Shown here: positions 6,910 to 15,259 of the stretch, piece after piece | Layout: each line of letters opens with the position of its first letter | Position numbering within the stretch: the stretch's first letter is position 1 | Notes under the pieces: model-generated | What the model was told of the DNA's origin: nothing | Seen by the model: only the letters and a program-made list of their open reading frames with translations | Database searches by the model: none | Source of the DNA: DTU063 sp001512695 | Lineage (GTDB): Bacteria; Bacillota; Thermosediminibacteria; Thermosediminibacterales; Tepidanaerobacteraceae | Assembly: GCA_049658265.1 (NCBI GenBank) | Contig: JBASOM010000119.1 | Location: forward strand, 1 to 28,492 | DNA length: 28,492 nt | Reading direction: 5' to 3' | Translations under genes and position numbers: made by a program

Positions 6910-8439
6910 ATGAGATTGAAAAAGAAAGATTTACTTTTAAGAGTTTCAATAGTTCCACTAATCCTATTAGCACTATTAGTGATGCTGTTTACTGAGGCTC
7001 CCCTTTCAGATTATGATAGAATTTCAGTAATTATCGTCCATACGAATGATGTTCACGGTAGCATCTGGGCAAAAGAATCGGAAATGGGCTATGCACATAT
7101 GGCTGCAATAGTAAAGGAAATTAGGGAAGCGAATAACAATGTCCTTTTACTGGATGCCGGGGATACTTTTCAAGGTAGCAGTGTGGCAAGCCTTAGCCAA
7201 GGTGAAAGCATTGTCAAAATCATGAACAGCATGGGTTACGATGCTATGGTAGTAGGCAATCATGATTTTGCATACGGCTGGCAAAGGCTTAGTGAGCTTG
7301 CAGAAAAGGCAAATTTTCCGGTGCTTTCTGCAAATGTGCGTAAACCTGATGGTGTTCCGCTACTCGAGACATCAACTATAAAGGAACTGGACGGGCTTAA
7401 AGTCGGCATTTTTGGCTTAACGACAACTGAAACACCGCGCAAAACACACCCCAGAAATGTGGAAGGTCTGATTTTTGATGACCCTGTACACACTGCAAAA
7501 CAAATAGTGGAAGTTCTAAACCAAGAGTGCGACTTAATTATTGCATTAGTCCACCTTCCCTTGATAGGTGCCCAGGATTCTTGTGCCAGGCTTGCAGAAG
7601 AGGTTGAAGGGATTGACCTCATAGTTTCAGGCCATTCTCATATTCCCCTAGAAAATGGTATGGTGGTCAATGACACCTTAATAGTGCAAGCGGGAGAAAT
7701 GGGAGAAAATTTGGGCTTGGTAAGTATTGAGGTTAGAGATGGAAAGTTGGAAAAAGCAAAGGCTACTCTTTACACACCAGGCCCAATGGGTGAACTTCGG
7801 GTAGATTCGAAAGTACAATCTATTATCAATGATATCAATAAAGAAAATGAACTACTCATGTCAGAGGTAATCGGTTGGACAGATGTTTTTCTCAACGGTG
7901 AGAAAGAATATGTGCGCACAAGCCGGACAAATCTAGGAAATCTCGTGGCTGAAGCAATGCTTGAAGCAACAGGTGCGGATGGAGCCATAATGAACGGAGG
8001 CGGCATCAGGACTTCTATAGAGGTCAGGGAGATCACTAGGGCTGACGTTATAAATGTGCTGCCTCTTAATAATTACGTCATTTTAATAGAAATGAAGGGC
8101 TCTGACCTCATTCAAGCCCTTGAGCACGGGGTCTCCTTCTATCCGGAAATAAGCGGAGCGTTTCCCCAAGTGGCGGGAATCGATTTTAGCTTTTCTGCCG
8201 ACAAGGAGCCAGGAAATAGATTAGTTGAAGTGACAATTGGAGGTCAAGAGCTTGACCCGGAAAAGATGTACAGAATTGCAATAAACGATTTTATGCTTGC
8301 AGGAGGCAGCGGCTACACCATTTTTGAAAAGGGCAGGGTTCTAGGAGAATATGGATTGTTAGTCGATATTGTTGCCGAATACATTCAAAATAATCTTAAT
8401 ATAAATGTGGAAAGTCTTGTTTCATTAGCAGCTTTTTAA
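6910..8439 (+). CDS. Secreted 5'-nucleotidase / 2',3'-cyclic phosphodiesterase family
   Basis: A 509-aa UshA-like metallophosphoesterase expected to release phosphate from extracellular nucleotides for salvage. Residues 1-30 are a basic, hydrophobic signal peptide or uncleaved anchor. The N-terminal metal-binding motifs are all present: HTNDVHG, GDTFQGS, VVGNHDF, a HLP histidine and SGHSH. The C-terminal 5'-nucleotidase domain has NLVAEAM, MNGGGIR, LPLNNY and the nucleotide-binding stretch NDFMLAGGSGY. Length is typical for the family, but there is no SLH, LPXTG or lipobox anchor. A run of G (6903-6907) sits close to the ATG, giving a short spacer. The gene directly follows the decayed surface-protein relic, so its promoter may lie inside that relic. 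Substrate preference cannot be read from sequence alone. Confidence 0.9.
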   Translation: MRLKKKDLLLRVSIVPLILLALLVMLFTEAPLSDYDRISVIIVHTNDVHGSIWAKESEMGYAHMAAIVKEIREANNNVLLLDAGDTFQGSSVASLSQGESIVKIMNSMGYDAMVVGNHDFAYGWQRLSELAEKANFPVLSANVRKPDGVPLLETSTIKELDGLKVGIFGLTTTETPRKTHPRNVEGLIFDDPVHTAKQIVEVLNQECDLIIALVHLPLIGAQDSCARLAEEVEGIDLIVSGHSHIPLENGMVVNDTLIVQAGEMGENLGLVSIEVRDGKLEKAKATLYTPGPMGELRVDSKVQSIINDINKENELLMSEVIGWTDVFLNGEKEYVRTSRTNLGNLVAEAMLEATGADGAIMNGGGIRTSIEVREITRADVINVLPLNNYVILIEMKGSDLIQALEHGVSFYPEISGAFPQVAGIDFSFSADKEPGNRLVEVTIGGQELDPEKMYRIAINDFMLAGGSGYTIFEKGRVLGEYGLLVDIVAEYIQNNLNINVESLVSLAAF

Positions 8440-8514
8440 TTTTGTTATAGATGTTGCAAGTAATTCCTCTTTCCTGCATAGGATATACTACAATCTTATC
8501 AGGAGGGGGTTGTC

Positions 8515-8763
8515 ATGACCCAAAGTCTTGATAGCGGTAGAGGACCTGAGAACAAATTAATGGAGGAAATTGAAAAAGCCCTCTTGGAAATCGAATTATC
8601 AGAAAAGGCATTTCAATGGGCCCAAAATGATGCTGATGAAGTGGATTTAGCAATAGCAAGAAAACAAGCGGCCATCCGGCACTTTGATTTTTTGATAAAA
8701 CAAGCTAAAAAAGCAGGTCTTAAACTTGATAGAAAACAGTTGATTGAAAAAATATTGAAATAG
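8515..8763 (+). CDS. DUF2508 (YaaL-like) small protein
   Basis: An 82-aa soluble, helical, charged protein. The central pattern LMEEIEKALLEIELSEKAFQ, then DEVDLAIARKQAAIRHFDFL, fits the DUF2508/YaaL family of short Firmicutes proteins often found near recombination genes; its function is unknown. A very strong AGGAGGGGG site lies just before the ATG. It stands alone between the 5'-nucleotidase and a converging minus-strand operon, with a hairpin terminator between them. Confidence 0.65.
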   Translation: MTQSLDSGRGPENKLMEEIEKALLEIELSEKAFQWAQNDADEVDLAIARKQAAIRHFDFLIKQAKKAGLKLDRKQLIEKILK

Positions 8764-8789
8764 TTTGTTAAGTCACAATGAATATCAAA

Positions 8790-8826
8790 AAAGGGCCAGG
8801 TTTGAAGGGAACAAGCCTGACCCCTT
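8790..8826. terminator. Bidirectional terminator between converging genes
   Basis: An imperfect 15-nt stem (AAAGGGCCAGGTTTG with CAAGCCTGACCCCTT; two mismatches, one G:U) has a 7-nt loop. An A-run at its left edge becomes a U-tract for minus-strand transcripts, so it should end the transporter operon. It may also serve the DUF2508 gene. Confidence 0.65.
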
Positions 8827-8853
8827 TGGTTTCATAAACTTTCTGTGGCATCG

Positions 8854-10182
8854 TTAGCGCCTCAAAGCTTCTATTGGAGGAACTGAAGATGCTGAAATAG
8901 CCGGGTATATTCCAAAGAGAAGGCCGGAAGTCAGTGCCACAACAACTGCTATTTTTATAGCGTGAAAACTTATAGCAGTTTCAAATCCATGGCGGGCAAA
9001 GGCGTTCAAGCCCCAAATTCCACCGGCAGTGCCGGCAATGGCACCGATACCGCTGACATACAGAGCTTCGAGCAAAAACTGTATAAGCAAATCAGTTTGC
9101 TTTGCCCCAAGGGCACGGCGTACTCCTATTTCCTGCGTGCGTTCCGTTACCGCCACAAGCATAATATTCATTATTCCTAGACCGCCAACTAATAGTGATA
9201 CTGCAGCAATACCACCGAGCAATAGGGTCATTACCCGGTTAGCTTGGTCGGCTTCCTGGACCAACTGGTTAAGATTGGTTATGGTTATTAAGTCCTCACC
9301 ACCGGGAATAATAGGGTTGTTTTCATTAGTTCCTGCGGGACCTATTGGTACAGCTTCTACAGCTTCAAAAAATACCCCATCCCCCGACATCTGGTCTTGA
9401 TCTCCCGGCATGGTAGTAGGTGCACTTTGGTCAAGGCCCAACTTTCTCTTAAAAATTCTTCCAAGTTGGACAACTGCCAAATCAGCCTTTGATGGAGTTG
9501 GGGCCTTTCCCCATATTTCGGGCACGGTCTTTTTCTCGGCAATTCTTAAGGCAGTAGTGTAGGGTATAACTATTTTATCATCGATGTCATCTGCTTTGCC
9601 TCGACCCTTAGGCGCAAGGACTCCTATTATCCTAAAAGTCTTGCCATTGAGACTAATAACCTGGCCTACTGGATTTCTTCCTCCCATCAAGCCAGTTCCC
9701 ATATTGTACCCCAAAACGACCACGGGCGACCTTTGAGATACGTGCAATTCGGTAAAAAAGTGGCCAGCTATTAATTCATTATCCCTTATTTCCGGAAATT
9801 TGCTGTTCACTCCAACTATGTCCACGGTCCCCCTTGCCCTTCGCCAACGCATGACCGCATTTGTATGAACAACGGGTGTAGCCATATCCATACCGTCTAC
9901 CCGCTCTACCAAATCCGGCACCTCGTCGGGGTCAAACTCTACAGAAGGGTCGTTAGCCTTCATTACAATTACATTTGCACCTAAACTTTCAAATTGGGCT
10001 ACAACAGCCTGCCTTGCACCTTCGCCTATTCCCATTAGACTGACAACGGATGTGACACCGATAGCCACGCCCAAGATGGTTAGTGCAGAACGCAAGGGAT
10101 GTGCAAGTATACCGTGGGCTGCCATTCTGGCTGCAAACAACAATCGCGTAAGCAGTGGCAATACTTTAAGTGATTTAAACAT
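8854..10182 (-). CDS. MacB-like ABC transporter permease (FtsX family)
   Basis: A 442-aa permease of the MacB/LolCE type VII ABC family, which couples cytoplasmic ATP hydrolysis to movements of an extracytoplasmic domain instead of moving substrate through the membrane. Order: an N-terminal membrane helix (SALTILGVAIGVTSVVSLM), a large MacB-type extracellular domain (about 60-310), then three C-terminal helices. The C-terminal part has the family motif GGLGIMNIMLVAVTERTQEI, followed by GVRRALGAK, and ends PAISASSVPPIEALRR. GAGGGGTG upstream of ATG 10182 fixes the start 28 nt after the upstream gene; the longer in-frame start at 10233 would overlap that gene. It is last in the operon ATPase, adaptor, permease. 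The substrate is unknown; peptide or lipid-linked antimicrobial export is the usual role. Confidence 0.9.
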   Translation of the reverse strand: MFKSLKVLPLLTRLLFAARMAAHGILAHPLRSALTILGVAIGVTSVVSLMGIGEGARQAVVAQFESLGANVIVMKANDPSVEFDPDEVPDLVERVDGMDMATPVVHTNAVMRWRRARGTVDIVGVNSKFPEIRDNELIAGHFFTELHVSQRSPVVVLGYNMGTGLMGGRNPVGQVISLNGKTFRIIGVLAPKGRGKADDIDDKIVIPYTTALRIAEKKTVPEIWGKAPTPSKADLAVVQLGRIFKRKLGLDQSAPTTMPGDQDQMSGDGVFFEAVEAVPIGPAGTNENNPIIPGGEDLITITNLNQLVQEADQANRVMTLLLGGIAAVSLLVGGLGIMNIMLVAVTERTQEIGVRRALGAKQTDLLIQFLLEALYVSGIGAIAGTAGGIWGLNAFARHGFETAISFHAIKIAVVVALTSGLLFGIYPAISASSVPPIEALRR

Positions 10183-10210
10183 TTTTTCACCCCTCAATTG
10201 GTTGCCGGCC

Positions 10211-11890
10211 TTATTGCACTTTGTTGTCGTCATCGTCTGAATTGTTGGAAGGCAAAATCGATTCCTTCCTTCCGATGTGCTGGCTTGGAAGCAAATCGGC
10301 GCTGCTGCCAGTTATGACCAGCTCGCCCTCATCTAGGCCACTTTTAACTTCTGCAAATCTATCGTTCATTAGGCCAAGTTTTACGGCAACCGCCTTTGTA
10401 GTACCGTCGGGATTTAGCACTTCAACTTTTTGCACACCATCCTCCTCAAAGATGGCCTCTACAGGAATCAACAGGACATCTTTTGCGCTTCCTGCATCAA
10501 TGTAAGCGCTTGCCTGCATGCCTGGTCTGAGCTCGGAACTGCCTTTTACGCGAATATCAACACCAAAACGGGTAATTCCCTGCATATCTTTGCCCATAGT
10601 GGCAACGTGTTCCACCACTCCCTCAAAAGTTTCACCCGGAAGAGCCTCCACAGTAACGGTGGCAGGGGAGCCGTGTTTTATCATCAGCACATCGATGTCG
10701 TCAACTTCTACCCACAAATTCATATCACTTGTATTAAAAACATATCCCATCCAGTCTCCCGGACTGATTTGAGCCCCAAGCTGAATGTCCCATCTGGCAA
10801 TTATTCCGTCCATAGGTGCCCTGACTTCCATTTGACCAGCTTTTGAGTAAAGATCGTTTAGTTCGGTCTCTTTTTCGCGTATCTTGTTGAGCTTTTCTTC
10901 AATGGTCTTTTGAACATCTGAACCGGATAGGGAGACAATCGGGTCACCTTTTTTTACCATTTCCATTTCCCTAACATGCACCTGGGTAGCCAATGCTTCA
11001 ACGGTAGATAAAACTTTCTCTTCATTGACAAAACCTTCAACAGTTGCAGGTGAAGCAAACCAGGAAACTCTTGTAGGATTGGTTGTGGAATCGGCTATTC
11101 CAAGGCGAACTTGAAGACCCGGCTGGACCAAACCGGGGTTTTTTCCTTCTACTGTGATCCAATATACAAAGTTTCTGGTGGGGCTGTCTTCGTCGCTGTC
11201 TGGGACAGGATTTGGATTAATATCCACTACTTCACCAAAATATATGCCTTCAAAAAATGTAAACTCTATAGCCAATTTTTGTCCAAGATTTATTAAAGGA
11301 AATTCATTTTGATTAACCTTTGCATTAATTTTAAAGTGGGAATCATCTACTATTCGTGCAACAATTTGACCTTGTTTAATTTCCTTGCCTTCTGAAACCG
11401 ATAAACCCGAAACCCTGCCATCTATAGGTGCCCTAAGGACAACACCTTGGGCGGGATTGATTACGTACAGGCGGTCTTCGGGCACACCCGTTAACTCGGA
11501 TAAAAATCTTTTTTCATTATCCAGCTCAGCTTCCACATTTTTAATCTGATTTTGCAGTTGAGGAGCTGCGAGCCTTGCGATCACTTGACCCATTTCAACT
11601 GCTTCACCTTCTTCAGCTAAAATCTCTACTAGAGTGTATTGAATGTTGCTGGAAGATATTTCATAATAATTTCTGCCGCCGGGGGCCAGTATACTGCCGC
11701 TGCTGGAGGGGTTTAAAGGACCGGAGACTTCAACGCCGACGCTAATGTCTCCTCTTGTCACGGGTTTTGTAGAATAAACGGGACCTTGCGCCTCCTCAGC
11801 AGGGGGCGGTACGAGTTCCCTATAGGCATAGAATCCCCCGCCAATTACAATTACTATAATTAATGCAATCATCAATATTCGCTGTGCCAT
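10211..11890 (-). CDS. Membrane-fusion (MacA-like) adaptor with two tandem modules
   Basis: A 559-aa adaptor partner of the adjoining ABC transporter. One N-terminal membrane helix (MALIIVIVIGGGFYAYREL-like) precedes the extracytoplasmic part. Two biotinyl-lipoyl modules are visible. The first (about 75-250) has half-motifs around GEAVEMGQVIARL and APIDGRVSGLSVSEGKEI separated by a short coiled coil. The second (about 275-420) has half-motifs around MVKKGDPIVSL and APMDGIIARWDIQLGAQI, again around a helical pair. A barrel and a membrane-proximal domain follow (LRPGMQASAYI, VLLIPVEAIFEEDGV). Ordinary MacA adaptors are about 370-400 aa with one such module, so this looks like an internal duplication. 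The acidic tail (NNSDDDDNKVQ) is hydrophilic. The gene starts 39 nt after the ATPase gene. Confidence 0.85.
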   Translation of the reverse strand: MAQRILMIALIIVIVIGGGFYAYRELVPPPAEEAQGPVYSTKPVTRGDISVGVEVSGPLNPSSSGSILAPGGRNYYEISSSNIQYTLVEILAEEGEAVEMGQVIARLAAPQLQNQIKNVEAELDNEKRFLSELTGVPEDRLYVINPAQGVVLRAPIDGRVSGLSVSEGKEIKQGQIVARIVDDSHFKINAKVNQNEFPLINLGQKLAIEFTFFEGIYFGEVVDINPNPVPDSDEDSPTRNFVYWITVEGKNPGLVQPGLQVRLGIADSTTNPTRVSWFASPATVEGFVNEEKVLSTVEALATQVHVREMEMVKKGDPIVSLSGSDVQKTIEEKLNKIREKETELNDLYSKAGQMEVRAPMDGIIARWDIQLGAQISPGDWMGYVFNTSDMNLWVEVDDIDVLMIKHGSPATVTVEALPGETFEGVVEHVATMGKDMQGITRFGVDIRVKGSSELRPGMQASAYIDAGSAKDVLLIPVEAIFEEDGVQKVEVLNPDGTTKAVAVKLGLMNDRFAEVKSGLDEGELVITGSSADLLPSQHIGRKESILPSNNSDDDDNKVQ

Positions 11891-11929
11891 TACACTACCT
11901 CCAAGCTATAAAATTAAAAAATGAATTTT

Positions 11930-12616
11930 TCATGCTAAATCCTCAATCCGCTCTATTTTTCCGTCTAACAAGTGGTATATCCTTTTACTGTACTCGGCTA
12001 TGCTTTTTTCATGGGTAACCTGGACTATGGTTATGCCCCGCTCATTGTTTAACTCTTGAAATATCTCCATTATCGTTTCACTGGTTTTCGAATCGAGGGC
12101 ACCGGTTGGTTCATCAGCAAGTATTACCTTGGGATCACCTACTATTGCCCGCGCAATTGCCACCCGCTGCTGCTCGCCGCCTGAAAGTTGAGAAGGTCGG
12201 TGGTAGATTCGCTCTCCAAGGCCCAATGACTTCAGTGCTTCCACAGCCTTCTTGCGGCGCTCTTTGCCTATTAAACCGCGGTAAATAAGGGGCAGTTCCA
12301 CATTTTCCAGGGCGGTTAAATCCGGAAGCAGATGAAAACTTTGAAACACGAACCCTATAAACTCGTTTCTTATTTCAGCCAGCTGACCGTCTCCCAATTT
12401 TTCAACGCGTTTGCCTGCAATTTCGTATGTACCCGATGAAGGTTTATCGAGGCAACCGATAATGTTGAGCATGGTTGACTTACCCGAGCCGGAAGGTCCC
12501 ATTATTGAAATAAATTCGCCTTCTTCAATGCTCAAGTTTATATTTTTCAGGGCTTCGATAACAACCTGGCCATTTTTGTAACTTCTTGAAATGTTTTCAA
12601 GTTTGATAATCGGCAA
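11930..12616 (-). CDS. MacB/LolD-type ABC transporter ATP-binding protein
   Basis: A 228-aa cytoplasmic ATPase that powers the adjoining permease. Walker A is GPSGSGKS (about 40-47), the Q-loop lies in FVFQSFHLLPDLTALENVEL, the signature is LSGGEQQR, Walker B is VILADEP, the D-loop is GALDS and the switch histidine is in VTHE. All catalytic motifs are intact and the length is typical for the LolD/MacB-N group. The start is TTG at 12616-12614, set by AAAGGGGGT 7 nt upstream; the first residues read MPIIKLENIS. First gene of the three-gene minus-strand operon. A weak -10 (TATATT) with an upstream TTGGGT can be seen near 12650-12680 on the minus strand. Confidence 0.93.
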   Translation of the reverse strand: MPIIKLENISRSYKNGQVVIEALKNINLSIEEGEFISIMGPSGSGKSTMLNIIGCLDKPSSGTYEIAGKRVEKLGDGQLAEIRNEFIGFVFQSFHLLPDLTALENVELPLIYRGLIGKERRKKAVEALKSLGLGERIYHRPSQLSGGEQQRVAIARAIVGDPKVILADEPTGALDSKTSETIMEIFQELNNERGITIVQVTHEKSIAEYSKRIYHLLDGKIERIEDLA

Positions 12617-12922
12617 ATTTGTACCCCCTTTAAGAACTAAGGCATCTTAAATATATAGACGGAAAAATAACCCAAAAGTTTCAGGGTTGTTGAAAAAATG
12701 CAGCATGAAATTGCCAGATAAGTGCATGTTAATAATTTCGTCTTTTTTTTATAAATTCCTTTAGTACAAGTAAAAGAAAGTGCGATAAAAATAACCAATA
12801 GCTGACAGTTACGCCTGCAGTAGGGTTAAAACCTTCTGAATCAATAACAAAAAGGCAAAGGTTTTGGGGAGCCAGAGCTCATTAGTACAAAACAAGCTCT
12901 TTTTATAAAAATCAACATAGTG
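12617..12922. other. Intergenic region with a possible short terminated transcript
   Basis: This divergent spacer carries no credible ORF. On the plus strand a weak promoter (TTGCCA 12711-12716, 16 nt, TAATTT 12733-12738) is followed at 12874-12904 by a terminator-like hairpin (AGAGCT, 15-nt loop, AGCTCT, then TTTTT). Between them are short self-complementary pieces (GGTTAAAACC; CCTT...AAGG). It resembles no riboswitch consensus I know. A short non-coding RNA or an upstream attenuator are the possibilities; both are inference. Confidence 0.3.
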
Positions 12923-12951
12923 TAGACATTTAAAAACAAAATGTTTATACT
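12923..12951 (+). promoter_or_regulatory. Sigma-A-like promoter of the polyprenyl synthase gene
   Basis: TAGACA (12923-12928), a 17-nt spacer and TATACT (12946-12951). It places the transcript start near 12958, downstream of the in-frame ATG at 12941, which therefore cannot be the translated start from this promoter. Confidence 0.6.
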
Positions 12952-13006
12952 AGATATGTATATTGTCTATTTATTTAGACTCAAAGCTTTGATGCGTGGT
13001 GATATT

Positions 13007-13972
13007 GTGCTCAGACAAATTCTTGGGGAGATAGAAGAGGAACTGTTGACCCTGGAGGACGACCTGACATATTGGGTAGATACCAATATAGAATTAATCA
13101 GACAACCGCTGAAAGATATGATCCTTTCTGGAGGAAAGCGGCTAAGACCTGCAATGGTTTTGGCAGCGTCAAGATTTGGTAATTACGATTTCGAGAATGT
13201 TAGGCAACTGGCAGTGTCGGTTGAACTAATACATATGGCCACATTGATTCACGATGACATTATAGATGATTCACCACTGCGCCGTGGAATACCGAGCATT
13301 CAAGCACGATTGGGCAAAGATGTTGCAGTTTTTGCAGGAGATTTTGTCTTTTGTAAGGTCTTTGAACTATTTGCCTTATCGGAGCATTTCAGCTTGCTGC
13401 GAATCGTTGCGAAAACGTTGCACCTGATATGTGAAGGTGAGATAAAACAGAGGGAGGATCTTTTCAATACGAATCTTACCTTTAAAGATTATCTTTATAG
13501 GATACGAAGAAAGACTGCAATGTTGTTCGCACTTAGTGCGGAGCTTGGGGCCAGGGCTTCTAAAGCTCCGGAAAGGACAGTAAGGGCGCTACATAGGTAT
13601 GGTATGAATATAGGCATAGCATTCCAAATTGTCGACGATATGCTGGACTTTAGCAGCAACGATGACCAATTAGGAAAACCCGTAGGGGCTGATATTAGAG
13701 AAGGGGTTATTACACTACCTACCATATATGCATTGAAGTATTCGAACCAGAAAAATTCTCTAAAGGAAATCATCGCAAAAGGATTTACACATGAATCTGA
13801 TGTGATAAAAGCCGTTGAGATAGTAAAAAATTCTGGCGGTTTAGACTATGCGAAGCGTATAGCGGAAAAATATGTTTATAGAGCTCAGCAGTCCATAGCC
13901 CCACTTCCCGACATTCCTATGAAAAAAGTGTTGGCTGATATTTCAACAATAGTAGTTAACAGAAACCGATGA
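13007..13972 (+). CDS. Polyprenyl (probably long-chain) diphosphate synthase
   Basis: A trans-prenyltransferase that condenses isopentenyl diphosphate onto allylic diphosphates, here probably for the menaquinone side chain or as a heptaprenyl-type synthase. Visible motifs: GGKRLRP near residue 45, the first aspartate-rich motif HDDIIDDSPLRRG (about 85-95), KTAMLFALSAELGA and the second aspartate-rich motif QIVDDMLDFS (about 208-217) followed by LGKPVGADI. All are intact and the length (321 aa) fits the family. GTG 13007 is preferred because GTGGTGAT, matching the extended Shine-Dalgarno sequence, lies 3 nt before it. ATG 12992 is in frame and possible; the earlier ATGs at 12941 and 12956 fall at or before the predicted transcript start. 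Chain length cannot be decided from the sequence alone. Confidence 0.88.
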   Translation: MLRQILGEIEEELLTLEDDLTYWVDTNIELIRQPLKDMILSGGKRLRPAMVLAASRFGNYDFENVRQLAVSVELIHMATLIHDDIIDDSPLRRGIPSIQARLGKDVAVFAGDFVFCKVFELFALSEHFSLLRIVAKTLHLICEGEIKQREDLFNTNLTFKDYLYRIRRKTAMLFALSAELGARASKAPERTVRALHRYGMNIGIAFQIVDDMLDFSSNDDQLGKPVGADIREGVITLPTIYALKYSNQKNSLKEIIAKGFTHESDVIKAVEIVKNSGGLDYAKRIAEKYVYRAQQSIAPLPDIPMKKVLADISTIVVNRNR

Positions 13973-14061
13973 ATGTTTTCCTTTTCTCTTGGTGAGATTA
14001 TCTGTATACTATAGTAAAGTATATTAACAACTATTAATAGCTGGTATCAAGGAGGTTTACA

Positions 14062-15135
14062 ATGGATTTACCTGAGCTTAAAATTGGTCATCTGCTGGCC
14101 AAGGTCCCAATAGTGCAGGGAGGCATGGGTGTTGGAATTTCCCTCTCTTCCTTAGCAGGAAATGTGGCATTAAACGGCGGCATCGGCGTAATTTCCGCAG
14201 TTGAAATCGGCTTCAACGAGCCTGATTATTTAACAAATAAAGTGGAAGCCAATTTAAGAGCACTGAGATGGCATATAAAAAAGGCTCGAGATATATCTAA
14301 AGGCGGAATCTTGGGGATTAATATTATGGTGGCCCTCAACAACTTTGAACAGATGGTTGTTGAAGCAGTAAAAGAAAAGATTGACATAATCTTTTCAGGT
14401 GCAGGTCTTCCGTTAAAACTGCCAAAGTATACAAAAGGTAGCGACACAAAAATAGTCCCCATTGTCTCTTCCGGTAGAGCAGCAGAAGTAATATGTAAAA
14501 ATTGGCATAAAAACTATGGTGTTGCGCCAGATGCTATAGTAGTTGAAGGGCCGCTGGCAGGAGGCCATCTCGGTTTTAAGGAAGAAGAAATCTATAAACC
14601 GAGTTTTCAGCTACATCAGCTTATAAAAGATGTATTAGTAGCTATTAAGCCCTTTGAAGCAATTTACAACAGAAAAATACCCGTTATCGCTGCAGGCGGG
14701 ATTTTCAGCGGCAGGGACATTGCTGAGTTCATGCATCTAGGTGCGGCAGGAGTTCAAATGGCTACGCGCTTTGTGGCAACACATGAGTGCGATGCCTCGG
14801 AAGAATTTAAGAAAATGTATTTAAATGCAGACCCTGATGACATACAGATTATTCAAAGCCCGGTTGGAATGATAGGAAGAGCGATCAAAAACAAATTTTT
14901 GGAAGATGTTGTGGCTGGGCAGAGAAAGCCGATCCGCTGTATTAGCAATTGCTTAAAACCCTGTAAACCTGCCAAGTCGCCTTACTGTATTGCAGATGCT
15001 CTGATCAATGCTCAAAAGGGAAATCTTGACAAAGGCTTTGCCTTTGCGGGTGCAAATGTCCATAAAATAACAGATATAGTTTCTGTAAAAAAACTCATGG
15101 ATGAGCTTGTATCAGAAGCCAAAAAGCACTTTTAA
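14062..15135 (+). CDS. Nitronate monooxygenase-like (FabK/NPD family) flavoprotein
   Basis: A 357-aa TIM-barrel FMN enzyme of the 2-nitropropane dioxygenase family. The N-terminal PIVQGGMGVGISLSSLAG, the GPLAGGHLGF segment holding the usual catalytic histidine, the phosphate-binding VIAAGGIFSGRDIAEFMHLG and GVQMATRFVATHEC are all present. The C-terminal part has a C-x3-C-x3-C-x7-C cluster (CISNCLKPC, then SPYC) that I associate with a clostridial clade of this family. Strong AAGGAGG site 5 nt before the ATG; a palindrome TACTATAGTA (14007-14016) lies upstream and could be part of a promoter or operator. It is followed by an intrinsic terminator, so it is probably monocistronic. The true substrate is unknown: nitronate oxidation and an enoyl-reductase role are both known for relatives. 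Confidence 0.82.
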   Translation: MDLPELKIGHLLAKVPIVQGGMGVGISLSSLAGNVALNGGIGVISAVEIGFNEPDYLTNKVEANLRALRWHIKKARDISKGGILGINIMVALNNFEQMVVEAVKEKIDIIFSGAGLPLKLPKYTKGSDTKIVPIVSSGRAAEVICKNWHKNYGVAPDAIVVEGPLAGGHLGFKEEEIYKPSFQLHQLIKDVLVAIKPFEAIYNRKIPVIAAGGIFSGRDIAEFMHLGAAGVQMATRFVATHECDASEEFKKMYLNADPDDIQIIQSPVGMIGRAIKNKFLEDVVAGQRKPIRCISNCLKPCKPAKSPYCIADALINAQKGNLDKGFAFAGANVHKITDIVSVKKLMDELVSEAKKHF

Positions 15136-15155
15136 TCGGATGTCATACGAGCAAC

Positions 15156-15180
15156 AAAAAGCCTTTTCAAAGGCTTTTTT
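15156..15180 (+). terminator. Intrinsic terminator after the nitronate monooxygenase gene
   Basis: AAAAAGCCTT, a TTCA loop and AAGGCTTTTTT form a tight hairpin ending in a T-run, 20 nt after the stop codon. Confidence 0.85.
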
Positions 15181-15259
15181 AATTAGATTTTTGTTATACA
15201 ATGACAGAGTTTTATGTTAAAATATAGACAATAAAAGATTGTGGGGAGAAGATATCGAA

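Noticed and set aside
8962..9400. Long plus-strand frames opposite the MacB-like permease
   Set aside because: No family resemblance and no ribosome sites; they are shadows of the well-supported minus-strand gene. The same holds for those opposite the adaptor at 10221-10846.
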